Shown here in pieces: positions 9,272-20,200 of a stretch of DNA of 21,697 bases. The stretch lies in contig JAAAUF010000713.1 of the NCBI GenBank assembly GCA_015499985.1, positions 1 through 21,697 on the forward strand, given 5' to 3'. The stretch is from Haplosporangium gracile (lineage: Eukaryota; Mortierellomycota; Mortierellomycetes; Mortierellales; Mortierellaceae). How positions within the stretch are numbered: the stretch's first letter is position 1; every line of letters begins with the position of its first letter. Under the pieces are notes generated by a model. That model saw nothing but the letters and a program-made list of their open reading frames with translations. It had not been told where the DNA came from and ran no database searches. A program made the translations under genes and the position numbers.

Positions 9272-11152
9272 CTTGATGGCCTTCAATTCTTGATAAATCT
9301 CTTCTTCTCCTCCTCCTTTTAAACTCTTCCCTTGCGGGCTTGGACCAGCTTGCAAAAAAAAATAAAAATAAAAAAGGTTGCATCTCTCTAATAAAGTCAT
9401 CCTTCAAGCCATCGTGGCAACGATCAAGAGATCACCCTTTATATCACTTCTATCGTTCTTTAAGTAGAAGGTTACTATCCCCTATCCAGCATGTCACTTG
9501 CCTCTCTTTCTTTTAATGTTTCCAGCGAATGACACCCCAGACACTAAGCATCTCTCTGTCCACCTGGCCCGACATTGGTCCAGGGGGGGACGAGAAAAGC
9601 AGAGTAAGTAGGTCAACAGGGATAATGGAGAGGAAAGACTTCAGTTTCCAGTTTTATTTTCAGAAACATTTTTCTCGCATGAATACAACTATAGGTGCCC
9701 ATCCCTTCCTTCATTCCCCTCCACCTCCCATTATGTTCGATCCGTTTGTACTGCCAAGAGTCCAGGCGAGCAATTTCCACCTCCAGACAGATATCCTCAC
9801 ATATTCTTCAGTCTGTAAACTGACGTCTTGAAGGTTGTTGAGCAATGACTCTTGCTCCAGCCCAGCCAGGCTTATTGATGTTGTCAACCAACACAAAAGG
9901 GAAAAAAAAGTACAGCCGACCGACCGACTTTAATCTCCGCCGCAAAGATATAAGCGCAGCGGTAGTCTACATGCTGCACAAATCGTGTTCTGAACAGTTG
10001 CGAGGAAAGAAGGGTACAGCCATTCATCCTTAGCATGGTCCTTGCATGAAAGAAAGAAGAGGGAGGCATTAAGTCTATGTGAGTATGTCTTTTCTTCCCG
10101 TTTTTTTTCTTCCGCAACAGGAACAAATTCCCTTTTCCACGATCTCCTTTCAAAGATGAGAATGCGTGGTCGAGACGAAGAGTTTGACCGATGTGATGCA
10201 TGTCCTCTGCTCTCGCAAGAATAGACACAAACATTCAACAATAACAAAACAGTAGCAAAAACAGGGCACTGTCGATCGAGATCAGCTTGTCTTAGGAGCC
10301 CCCCACCCGATCATTTGCAATTTTCTTTACTGTATCGCCGATGCGATAGTAGGGTCCCAGAGCCAATTGTTTATTAGCATGGAGTTCCACAAAGTCCATT
10401 CACATATCTCTCCAGCTACAACATACAACAACAACGAAGCGCACTTCATGTTCACTCCAAAAGTCCGAGGATGTATTTTAGCAGTTCAGAGTAGCAACTC
10501 GCACTAACTTTTTAGCTTAGCCCAGCTCTTCCTTGCCAGCGTGGCTGCCCCAGACCCATTGACTGCTCGTTTCGAGTATTTTATGCTTATTGTCTTTTAA
10601 TTTTTACTCTCATCTCCACCTGAAATAACCTTCCCTTCTCTTCTCTGCCTTTTCAACCCTGCATGGATGCATCCGTTGTGACTATTGAGAGAACATTTAC
10701 CCAAACAACTGATCACCATAAGAAAAAAAAAAAAAAAGAAAACTTGCGCGACCCCTGTCAAAAAAAAAACATTAAGCCTCTATCCCCTAAAAGCCACCTG
10801 TGGTTCGATCATGACCAACAAAACGACAAAACGACAAAAAAACGCGAGCAACCATAAAAAAAAAAAATAGAACGATTTTTATACAAGGGATGTCACCAAC
10901 GCACGAGCCGACTTTTTAATCATCCTCCTGCTTCGTTTTCTGTTCCGTTTGCTTTCCCGAACTATATACAGCCTTCTTTTCTGTGGTCCAATTAGTAATC
11001 TTGCATCACCGCTTGGCACCTTTTTGTTGTTTCCTTATTCCTCCATGACACCAAACCAAGCAAGGGCTGATTGCTGCGTCCAGATGTGATCAAACGAAAA
11101 AAAAAAGAAAAAAAAAGACTCGCAGCTATCGTGCAGAATAATCGTCACCACA

Positions 11153-11192
11153 GCCAAAAAGCCAAAAAGCCAAAAAGCCAAAAAGCCAAAAA
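11153..11192. repeat. Five tandem copies of the 8-mer GCCAAAAA
   Basis: Five exact head-to-tail copies. It lies about 70 bp downstream of the stop codon of the paraoxonase-like gene, so it may be in that transcript's 3' UTR as TTTTTGGC repeats. Confidence 0.9.
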
Positions 11193-11263
11193 AGAAAACA
11201 CGTTGAACAGACATGTACACAACGTTTCGTTTGCGCAAGTTCAAGAACGCTATAAAAAGACAG

Positions 11264-13228
11264 CTATTGATTGAGGCGGAGGCTACACCGCAAAAGATGA
11301 TGACTGGAGGAGGAACCAAGGATAAGATCATTATTCCAGTAAGCAGCAACCGTCGATGCTACAGTGGTTGACAAGTAACGATAGAAAGAAGAAAGTAAGA
11401 GTTAGTAACCAAAAGAGCAAACAAACAAACAAAAAAACATCCAAGAATAACATCACTCAAAGAAGAAGTTACCAGAGATATCCTCTCCGTTACTGTAAAA
11501 CAGATCCTTGACCTCCCACTTCAGAGGGGGCAATTCAGGCTTGGGGAAGAAGTAATAGTTGCCCATACTGCTCTCCTGAGGAATGAAGTTCTCGGGCGCC
11601 AGCTTTTCAATCTTGACCACATGCGAGGGCGACTGGGGTTCGTAGCCAAACTTGTGGCGAAGGTAGGTAGAGTAAGAAGGGTGGCTGGCGACATAGATGT
11701 CTCCAGTATGCTTGTCGACCGACAGGTTGTCGACGTGGTTGCCGACCCAGATATCCACATCATGCTCCAGTTGTCCCTGTGCAATATCCTCGGTCGTATT
11801 GTACACATGAACAACTCTGTCCATGAATGATGAAACATAGATTTGCTTGCCGTCCGGGGATCCCGCAATACCTAAAAAAAGTGTGTTCTCAAGGTTTGTT
11901 ATTTAATGTTCTCGCTGTCATAACGCGTGCCCTCATGGCAGTCATGATACGACATATGCCTTGCTGTCCTTACCATAGGGGTTGTTGAGACTCTGAAGAA
12001 CCTTGTGGGACTTTTCACCGTTATAGTAGACAACAGTGCCCATAGCTGTGCCAGTAACGTCCTCGACAACTCGTCCATACTTGTTACCCATGGCCTATCA
12101 AAACAAAACAGATCGTCAGGAAATAATGACGTTTGTCATATAGCACTAAAATCGTCCTCTCATACAATGCATGCTTGCGTTACACTTACATGGTGGTTGG
12201 TCAAGTAGAAGCGATCCTGGTCAACAGCAACGATGTCCTTGGGAGTAACAAACAAATCACTGCTAACGCTCTTGATAAGCGTCAACGTGTTGGCATCGGA
12301 AGAATAGTCAAAGATCTCGACAACATCTCCCTTGTGTGAATGGTTGATGACAAAGAGACGAGTTCTCTTCGCATGAGTCTTTTCATCCTGAAAGTGATAG
12401 AGCGACATTCCTGCTGGGTGGAAATCGTCCGAAGTAAACGACTTGAGCTTCAACTCCTTGGGTGTTCCATTCTTGTGCTACGTGGGAATAAAATATGCGA
12501 AAAGTATATGGTGAGCCAAAAGAAGGTGTGTATTTTTTTTTGTTTATGCATGATACAGAAGTGTGGTTTGTTCTTACGTTCAAAGCGAGAGTATAGATGC
12601 CTCCATTCTTGGCAGTCTTGGAGCTGGGGCGGTGGAAGAATCGGCTCTCCTTCTTCCAGGAATAGTCATCCGAGGATACAAACGCCAATTGATTATGGTC
12701 ACTAATCTCAATATCGGCAGGTCCGGGGATATCTACACATGAGAAGTATTGAAGTTGAGTCCTCTATTTCCATTATAAATTTCCTTCGCACTCCTCACAC
12801 CAAAAATTTGTATACAAAAGTAACTTACAGGCAGTCTTGAAGCAGTTGCCCTGAAGTCCAATGGTCTGCTCAATGGCGATCTCACGGCCAGTAAAGATAA
12901 ATTTTTCAAAAGCGGACTTGAGGAGGACACCAATAGAGGCGACGATGAGGGAGAGCATCAGATTCCTGATCTGCGAGTTCTTCTTCGTTCCCTGTTGATG
13001 GATAATCCTCTTGTGGACTTGTGTAGCAGTGAGTTCCTTCTTCTTATCCTCTTCCTCAGTAATCCTCTTGGAGGTTGTTGATGATGAGAATGGCTTGGTG
13101 GTTGAGGATACAGAGGTGGCGGTTGTTGTTGCGACGTCCGAGTCGCTCTCTGCGTCCTCGACGGTTGTTCGTCTATTCCTGAGAATGGCATCGGGTTGTT
13201 GCTGTTGTTGTTCGTCCGATTCTGCCAT
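11264..13228 (-). CDS. Membrane-anchored paraoxonase/arylesterase-like beta-propeller protein
   Basis: Six exons (13228-12829, 12732-12578, 12477-12190, 12094-11974, 11871-11473, 11358-11264) encode 485 aa. PON-family proteins are six-bladed propellers, mostly calcium-dependent lactonases/arylesterases. Residues 1-88 are polar and Ser/Thr/Gln-rich. One hydrophobic helix lies at about 89-103, followed by the propeller, so a type II membrane protein is likely. Family landmarks: Cys129, DIEI (140-143), LAFVSS, INH with His231, DIVAV (266-270), FYLTN, GSPDGKQIYVS, VDNLSVD (368-374), GDIYVASHP, STVAAYW and Cys479 near the end, which probably pairs with Cys129 as PON1 Cys42-Cys353 does. By eye alignment several catalytic positions differ: PON1 E53, H115, N168 and N224 correspond to Ala139, Ala207, Lys265 and Tyr321. 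The enzymatic activity is therefore uncertain. The start is the first ATG of the frame (A at -3, G at +4). Confidence 0.85.
11359..11472 (-). other. Intron 5 of the paraoxonase-like gene, hiding the last exon
   Basis: Donor TCTG|GTAACT, acceptor CCACTGTAG, and an exact TACTAAC branch site on the minus strand (plus-strand 11401-11407). Splicing yields DIS-ASTVAAYWNNDLILG, matching the conserved final strand of the paraoxonase fold. Unspliced reading gives GNFFFE and a stop at 11453-11455, a protein of 460 aa lacking the last strand and Cys479. Confidence 0.85.
11401..11407 (-). promoter_or_regulatory. TACTAAC branch-point sequence
   Basis: Exact match to the budding-yeast branch consensus, 41 nt before the acceptor of intron 5 and followed by a pyrimidine-rich tract. 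It supports the terminal exon of the paraoxonase-like gene. Confidence 0.85.
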
Positions 13229-14292
13229 TGTTGATGAGAGGGTGGTGTCGAAGGAAGGAATGAGAGACAAGGAAGACGAAGAAGAAAAGTAGAAAAAAAA
13301 AACGCGCACACGTTGTCCCTTGAATGTGAGCGAGGCCTAATGCGAGTAGTGACTGTGAATCGGTAGCGAATGAGAAGGCGGGGAAGAGGTGGTGGTGGTG
13401 TTAGTTCATGCTTTTTGGCTAGTAATTTACCGCACGTGCATAATCCATGTCAGCGACAGGTCCATCTTGGTCCATCTTGACAAATTGTAAAAAAAGACTT
13501 TTTCAGATATGGTTCTCGAGAGAGCTTTTGTTCACCTATGTTCAGTTGCACGATGCTTCTTCATAGTTACAAACCGCATAGCTACTAGCTACGAACGAAC
13601 GTGCCTTGTCAGACTCCAGCTGGACAACACAGTTGCAGTAGCCAGTTATGGCTCTGCGCTAATCAGTCAGCTGCTGCGTGTCATCCGAGACAAAACAATC
13701 AGAAATTTACTTCTTTATTCTCTCGTCTTCTTTTTGGCTTACGTTAAATGACCTTCTTTCTGCGCTTGTTCGCTTGTTCGCTTACCAGAACAGTTGTAAA
13801 GCAGGAAAAAAAAATAAGGTAGCGCACAGCTGCGCACACCACACCAAACACCCCCTTCACACATCCAAGCCTTACACTCCCAGATACACATGTCATGCCA
13901 CAACTCATCTCGTCTCTTGACCCTTATAAAAATGTTGACAAGGAGGAGGAACAGGCACAACTGGTTATCCATCGTCGACTACGAAGTCACAAGTATAGCC
14001 ATGGATAGAGCGCGTTTGAGCAATTGGGCAATTTTATATACCCGCATGTGTCAACTGCCAAGACAGCCCTATTTAAAAAACAAGATATAAACAAAAAACA
14101 CGACTGTAGACAGTAAAACTTGTGGGGTGAAGGAGGAAAAATAGAGCAAGAAAAGATAATTGCTATTCTAGGTAGTTTGTCCACGTAATCTTGCTTTCAT
14201 TCCGAGGAGAGGAAATACAATTCAGAAAGCCTGTTTATTGCAAGAAAGAGGCTGAAAAACAAGTGGAGCAGCGACGAGATAGGTCCAATTGA
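13229..14292. promoter_or_regulatory. Upstream region of the paraoxonase-like gene
   Basis: No gene is supported. GCACGTGC at 13432-13439, with its CACGTG E-box core at 13433-13438, lies about 205 bp before the start codon; such sites bind bHLH factors of the Cbf1, Pho4 or Ino2/Ino4 type. Next to it is a tandem duplication of GGTCCATCTT (13459-13478). A TATATAAAA on the minus strand near 14032-14041 is a possible TATA element but far from the gene. The remainder has only short frames without recognisable features. Confidence 0.45.
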
Positions 14293-14348
14293 TCCTTAAG
14301 ACTTCAAGGGGTACATGTACCGACAAAGGTCGGACCTTTTTTTAAGGA
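14293..14348. promoter_or_regulatory. Cluster of overlapping palindromes
   Basis: A 12-bp perfect palindrome GGTACATGTACC (14310-14321), a CCGAC-AAAG-GTCGG hairpin (14320-14333) and AAAGGTC-G-GACCTTT (14325-14339) overlap. All lie inside an outer TCCTTAA (14293-14299) / TTAAGGA (14342-14348) inverted repeat. It may be a set of binding sites for dimeric regulators or a structure-forming element; function is unknown. Confidence 0.5.
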
Positions 14349-15156
14349 GGGGATGGATTTCTGCAAACAAGAACTGTGCCTCCTTGATCGATTGGAACCC
14401 AGCTGTTCATTGTTTGCCTGGCAATTTTGTACAAGTGCAAGTGGCTGGCGTGATAACCAATGCCAGGTAGCCCTCAAAACGAGTTATGTCTTCACTTTTA
14501 TTTTCATCTCGTCGACTTTCCATCTGTGGGTATGCAAACCGCAAATAAGCAAAGTAGCTAAAATGATTGAAAGGGGGATGGATGTGAAGAGGGGACGTGT
14601 CGATCTGTCGCTTGTTGTAGTCGTTGTTGTGTTCGCCAGATGTGTGACAAAAAAGAAGAGTTTCTTGTCGTCTACAAACATACAAATGCACGCGCGTCCT
14701 TTTTTCATTTTCAAGGAACAATGAAAAACCAAGAAAGATAATATAATTTCGAAAGCCAGCAGCAAGAATTTTTTTTTTGACAGGTCAGGGTTGTGGCCCT
14801 TCACACTGTGGTCAGTGGATCTAACTTTTTTCTTATTCTTGTGCATAAAAGAGATTCTGCGCACTATCCGTATGTGTAATCTTGCGCAGTGCTGAGATGA
14901 GGCCTGTATGGGAATTGCTTTCAAAAGCAAAACATAAACAAAGCAAAAAGTCTTCTTTTGTACTGAGACAGACTGCGTGCAAGGAGATGTCATGGCACGG
15001 CAAAGAAGAAAGTAGCAATCCGCCCGCCGTACCTGTCGTTTGTATTGTTTGTCTGTTCGGGTCCAGACAACACCATTGATACCTTGATACCTTGTTATGT
15101 GATGATATGACAAACGACAGACATGAAAACAACGCAAGTAAGCAAAAATCCGCGCT
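14349..15156. other. Intergenic stretch without recognisable features
   Basis: No coding sequence is supported. A 225-codon minus-strand open frame (15161-14484) begins with TTG, has mixed composition and resembles no family I know. CCAAT-type pentamers occur near 14390 (minus) and 14456 (plus). Confidence 0.4.
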
Positions 15157-15303
15157 CCCAATTGGGGGCTAATTGATATCCATGCCTTTCTTGCAATTGA
15201 ATTGTCATCAGCAGCACATTATTTCTACGCGGGGAGGAGTTTTTACCATTGGACTTATTTTGTTTATTTTCTGCGCTTGTGAAGCAAAGAGAAGGACCAA
15301 TGA
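15157..15303 (+). promoter_or_regulatory. CCAAT elements upstream of the CT-rich leader
   Basis: The palindrome CCCAATTGGG (15157-15166) reads CCAAT on both strands. ATTGG follows near 15249 and CCAAT near 15298. With the CT-rich tract starting near 15440 this is a plausible promoter for the downstream Zn2Cys6 gene. The link is inferred from position only. Confidence 0.4.
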
Positions 15304-15439
15304 AAAATTGCCTTTTTGGAGTTCAGATTTCTAGCTCCCTTCGCCGTGGACAACAACGATGACAATTACCCCAACTCAGACGCACAAAGATAGGACAACA
15401 GACAAACAAATGGACAACAACCCATTCCAAAAGTAGGCA

Positions 15440-16260
15440 TGATTTGGCTTTTCTTTTCTTATTCTACTGTTTTCTTGGGTTTCTTTCTTCTTTTCTTTTC
15501 TTTTTATTCTTCTCTGTCATATGCCCTCTGCTGTCTAATATTTTTCTCTCTCTCATCACTCTTACTCAGTCCCTTTGTCCTTCTTACTCTCACTCTCCTC
15601 TCTCTCCCCGCTCTCCTCACTCTTGACGATCAGCCTTTTCTCCTCACTGCCATCTCTCTCTTACTCTCACTCGACTCCGAATCGCCACTTGATTACACAT
15701 TCCCCTCTTCCTTCATTCTAATCATAAAGTGCTTTGTTTTGCCACCAAAAAAGCCTTCGACAAGCAACAACAAAAACGACAACGCAGCAAGACAACTAAC
15801 CGATAGGGTACGCTTTATACTTCTGCAGCCTTCCTCTTTCCTCCCTTCCAACTGCAAGGAGATATCACCTCAGCGACCTTTGGTTGGTTTATTCTCCTTC
15901 TCTCCTTGTTCTCTCTTTGCTGAACAGCCCAGCGAACGGACCAAGCAAACACCTCCCCCTCTTCTTATTACATACCTCCCTTCTCCTTCACTTCTTTTTT
16001 TTTGCTCAGCCCTTCTTCACACAAAACAACAGCACTTCCCACCGGTATCCACACACACGCACACGCACACACGCACACACAGCCAACTACCGTAATCGAG
16101 TTTGACACCTGCCTCCTTATTTCTTTTCCTTCGTACCATCTTTACTCCCCTGCACCCTGTCTCCTCATACCCCTTTCCTTCTTTTCCTTCTTTCCTTCCC
16201 GCTGCGCGATTTTTTTTCTCACTTTCTTCTTCCTTTATTCCCCTACCAAAAAAGAAAATT
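15440..16260 (+). other. Long CT-rich tract, probable 5' leader of the Zn2Cys6 gene
   Basis: Roughly 800 bp dominated by C and T on the plus strand. It mirrors the CT-rich sense-strand stretch before the flippase gene. Fungal genes often place such tracts around the transcription start or in the 5' UTR. Open frames here (15439-16095, 16002-16427) are Ser/Leu/Phe-rich low-complexity products of the composition and are not called as genes. If it is transcribed with the regulator, the 5' UTR exceeds 1 kb and contains many upstream ATGs. Confidence 0.45.
16050..16081. repeat. CA-rich dinucleotide microsatellite
   Basis: Mostly CA units interrupted by CG (ACACACACGC-type blocks), inside the CT-rich tract. 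Confidence 0.85.
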
Positions 16261-17232
16261 TGCGCAGTAAGGCACTCAATTCCCAGTTTCCACTATTTTT
16301 TTTTTTTATATTTTATCAGTCTGACTTGGAAAAGCACTGTCTTATTCAGCAGTTGTATGGGATGCCAAAGAACTTGATTAAGTTTAGAGGAGGGGCGGTG
16401 TCTTTGAAGAAGAATGAAGAAGGGTAGAGTGGATCCAAAAGAGCTTGTTTGTGTAATGTGTATTGTGTTCATTTATATGTGTGTGTGCATGTTATTTTTG
16501 TGACCAAGTCGGATCTGGACGAGACAGTTTTGTGCAGATGGACTTTTTGTGCTTAGTTGGGCAAGAAGTGAAGCGGAGGAAAGAGTCCAAGCGACAATCG
16601 AGCAAAGAAGCAAAAAAAAAAAAGAAAACGTCATTTTAGAAGAATGGTTCTTGCACACATATACAAAATGGAGAGTAAGAAAAAGTAAGAAAGAGACAAA
16701 ACGATGCATGCAAATAACAAAACATAATCAATAAGGGGTGGACGGCAACAACCTACTCACCTGCCAACCAAACAACCAACCATCAACAACAACATTGGAA
16801 ATAAACAAGCAAACACCAACAAAAAAAACCGATACAACAACTAGAGTGAAAAAAAAGCGGAACTTTCTTTCTTCTCTGTTTGTCACTTTCTACAACCACT
16901 TCATAGTATTCATATCGCACAATTCAATCCATTCCCTTGGGGTTAAAAATTAACACTCACACCCGCACCTACATACCATACCCTCTTCCAATGAATGAAT
17001 GAATTATACCCCTGACCCTGTCATTGTTTGTTTCGGGCCGCGTCTACCGTGCTCACTTTTTAATCCCCTGCTTAACCAAAATTCCATACCCTCTTTTATT
17101 CCTCTCCTTTGACTACATCCTTTTCTCCCTCTCACTCTCCTAGATCGTTTGCTTATTAGCAGCAGGACGCATCCTTATTCTTTCCTTCAATCCACATTGA
17201 CAGACAACCACCACCCGCACGAGGCTCATCCT
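16261..17232 (+). other. Sequence immediately upstream of the Zn2Cys6 start codon
   Basis: No gene is supported. The region includes an A-run near 16612-16624, a short AATG tetranucleotide repeat (16990-17004) and CT-rich sequence before the start. Acceptor-like TAG sites just ahead of the start (near 17141 and 17157) leave room for a spliced 5' UTR, but I cannot pair them with a donor confidently. Confidence 0.35.
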
Positions 17233-20200
17233 ATGGCCACCCAGGAACAGCTCGATGCCAAGCGGCGAAGAGTTTCCCGAGCCTGGTAAGTTGGGGTGGG
17301 GGGGAGGTTATTATTTTTTTTTGGTTCTCGTAATTACAAATCCCTCTCTCCTTCTCCGGCTAAATCGGAGGAATGCACCACCGATCTCAGTTCCTGTGTT
17401 GTTTGATTGTCCTATCTCTTTTCCCTCTCTTTCTCACATACAAACACTCGTCCGAGTCATATGTGAGATCGGAAGGGCGGCACACTTTAGCCAACAGCCG
17501 ACTACACAAATACACCACACACCGCACTATGCACCAAATACCTCTCCACATCACACCATATACACATTGCACCATATATCACATCCCCTACCTTTGCTGC
17601 CTTTTAGTGCGCATCTCGGATATGACTAGAAAAAGCGTCCCACCTCGGCAATCTAATTGAGCCAATCAGCCTCCCTCTCGTCCAGCTCCACCAACTCACT
17701 CCGTAGACTTTCGTGCTTCCTCTCTGCCCTGTGCCTGTCGCAGATAGCATCTTCTCTTCTCTAAACCCTCATTGTGTAATAGTCCTGATCATGTTATTCT
17801 TCCTTCCCTTTCTCGTAATAGCGACACATGCAGAAGGAAAAAGGTTCGCTGCGATGGCATTCAGCCCTCCTGCACAAACTGTACCACCTTTGGCTTCCAA
17901 TGCACGTAAGTCACACTCAACTATAGAAGTTTTTTTTTCCTGATTATTTGCATTGTATGGTGGCGTTTGGAAATCTTATTTCGTTGTAATTGCGCTACTC
18001 ATAGGTTTAACGACTCGGCCAAGAAGCGAGGTCCTCCTAAAGGCTACATCGAGGCGCTGGAGAACCGGCTACACAGAATGGAGAATCTGCTCGGAGGACT
18101 AGTCCAGAATGGCGACCGTTCTAAAATCGACCTTGACAACTGGAGAGACGACAACGACGATGATCTTGAATCGCTTGATTCTGCCTGGCCGCCTTCGCCA
18201 GATACACCTATCATCCCAAATCTCCATCACAGCCACTCGAGTCACTCAAGCCACACGGACCTTGCAGAGCATACACCCTCGGCGCTTAGTAACAACGAGA
18301 TATTTGTTGAGGATGAAGAAGAGATCTTGGCTTTTGACAGGGATGCAAGAGAAAAGATCAATGCCATTTCGGGCACTCTAGATAATCTCTCGCTGGACGA
18401 TGGAGGATTCATCCGCTATCTCGGAAACAGTTCTGGAATCGATATACTTCAAAGGACTCAGTTTCTCACTAACGGATATATGATGACGCCAGTGCGGATG
18501 AAGGAGCATCGGGATTGGCTTTTTCAGAAGGAGGCCATGATTTCTCAGATGGAGGGTGAAATGCCCCTGCCGCCTCGGGATTTGGCCGACCACTTGATTG
18601 ACGCCTACTTTTCATACGTCCATCCCAACATGCCCGTTCTCCACAAACCCACGTTCATGCGTCTTTATCGCAGTCCCGACCCTTTCAAGCGACCTCCAGG
18701 CGTACTCCTCAACGCCATGTTTGCGATTGCGTCGCGCTTCTCCACTCACCCCGAGATTGTTGGACATGATCCCGAGGCCTTTGGAGACGAGTACTTTGAC
18801 AGGGCCAAGAGACTGGTGGATTTCGAATACGAGCTGCCTCGCCAATCGTCCATTCAGGCGCTCCTCCTCATGGTCATTTATCGATTCACAAGCGCAAAGT
18901 CAGGCGGCCGTGTCTGGGTCATGCTGGGAATGGCCACACGAATGGCTCAGGACTTGGGCATGCACCGGAACTCGGCTCGCTGGCATTTACCTCCGCTGGA
19001 AACGGAAATCCGCAAGCGACTCTGGTGGGCTTGTTACGTGATGGACAGATGGGTTAGCGCCTGTTTGGGACGACCTGTTGCGATCGACGACAAGGACTGC
19101 GATGTTGGATTCCCTTCCGTGGTTGAGCAAGATTGGGCGGATCCCGACTGCGACGCCGCTTCAATTGTGGAAGAGAGTGAGAAACTCAAGGAGGAGTCTT
19201 CGTTGGCCCTGGAGTACTTTGTCGAGTCCATCAAGCTCGCTCAGATCCTCGGTCAGATTTTGGCGCGTGTTTATTCCGCCAACACCCGACATCACGGCCC
19301 TGGCCAGGCAAGCTCTACTGTCGCCGAGCTGGATACCATGCTCACTAAGTGGTTACTGGCTTTGCCTGCGAATCTCAAGTATGATCACAGTGTGCACCCG
19401 ACCAAAGTTGACCGGAAGGTTGCCACCATTCACGTCTCATATTGTAAGTTCAGTTTTCGATTATAAGTTTTCTCGACGTTTTATGAAAAGTTTAAAGAAA
19501 AAGGGAACTCAACAACTATTATATGTTGTATAAATTAGACTCGGTGCTGATCCTTTTGCACAGGCCTTACATGGTCCCATCATCATTGACAAAGTTAAAG
19601 CTGTCCGAGTCGATGCCGTCGTTGAATATTTGTGTCTCCGCCGCCAACTCGATCACCCATTTGACGGAGCGCCTGACGCAGCCCGACGCTCTCAAGTATG
19701 TCTGGAGTTTTACTACCTATGAAGTTTTGACTTCCTCGCTCATTCACCTCACCAACTCGGCCTCGATCGACATCCGCCTTCAGACACAGGCTCGCAAGAA
19801 CTTGATCAAGACGATTGGATTCATGAAGGTTCTCGGTAACCGATGGTTTAATGCAGCCAAGTTTTCGAGCATACTCGAGAGCCTTATGTGCGCTCACCTC
19901 AACTTTGATGAGTACAAAAAAGAAGGTCGCTCCATGGAACCAATTCCGCTCGGCCAGCTAGACGATTCTGGATGTACATATCCGATCATGCTCCGAGATC
20001 GGGGTCATCCTTCAGGAGGTACCCTCATGTTTTCGCCTAAGGTACCTGGTGGAACTCAGACATCCGGCTCGAACTCGACTACACCATCGTCATCCCCTTC
20101 GACTGCGCCTATCAGTCATCCGGATTTGCACGAGGTCAAACAGGAGCCTGTAGTGCTGGACACTGCTATCTTCCAGAGCTACTGCAACAATCAGGCCCAC

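Larger units (their letters stand above)
9061..11263. other. Intergenic region without a supportable gene
   Basis: About 2.2 kb between the flippase leader and the 3' end of the paraoxonase-like gene. I see only short, unrecognisable open frames, A-runs (about 10720-10870 and 11098-11116), a GTT microsatellite and an 8-bp tandem repeat. A scan by eye for tRNA box A/B pairs and for spliceosomal snRNA starts found nothing convincing. The last part presumably holds the 3' UTR of the paraoxonase-like gene. Confidence 0.5.

Noticed and set aside
9733..9742. GTTCGATCC resembling a tRNA B box
   Set aside because: The flanks cannot form a T-stem, and no box A or acceptor stem is present at the right distance.
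9884..10247. Minus-strand frames of 105-116 codons
   Set aside because: No family resemblance, two frames open over the same stretch, and no splice or promoter support.
11453..11472. Stop at 11453-11455 as the true end of the paraoxonase-like gene
   Set aside because: It leaves out the conserved last strand and cysteine, which are found in frame after a well-formed intron ending at 11359.
14880..14892. TTGCGCAGTG similar to the start of U4 snRNA
   Set aside because: The similarity ends after about ten bases and no further U4 features follow.
14484..15161. 225-codon minus-strand open frame in the divergent intergenic region
   Set aside because: It begins with TTG, not ATG, and is rich in Cys, Lys and Phe without recognisable motifs. 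It includes a Thr run from a GTT-like repeat, so a chance frame is more likely.
15439..16427. Ser/Leu/Phe-rich open frames in the CT-rich tract
   Set aside because: Several frames are open at once because of composition; there are no conserved motifs and the 3' part encodes a CA microsatellite. Transmembrane-like stretches are just TTT/CTT-rich codons.
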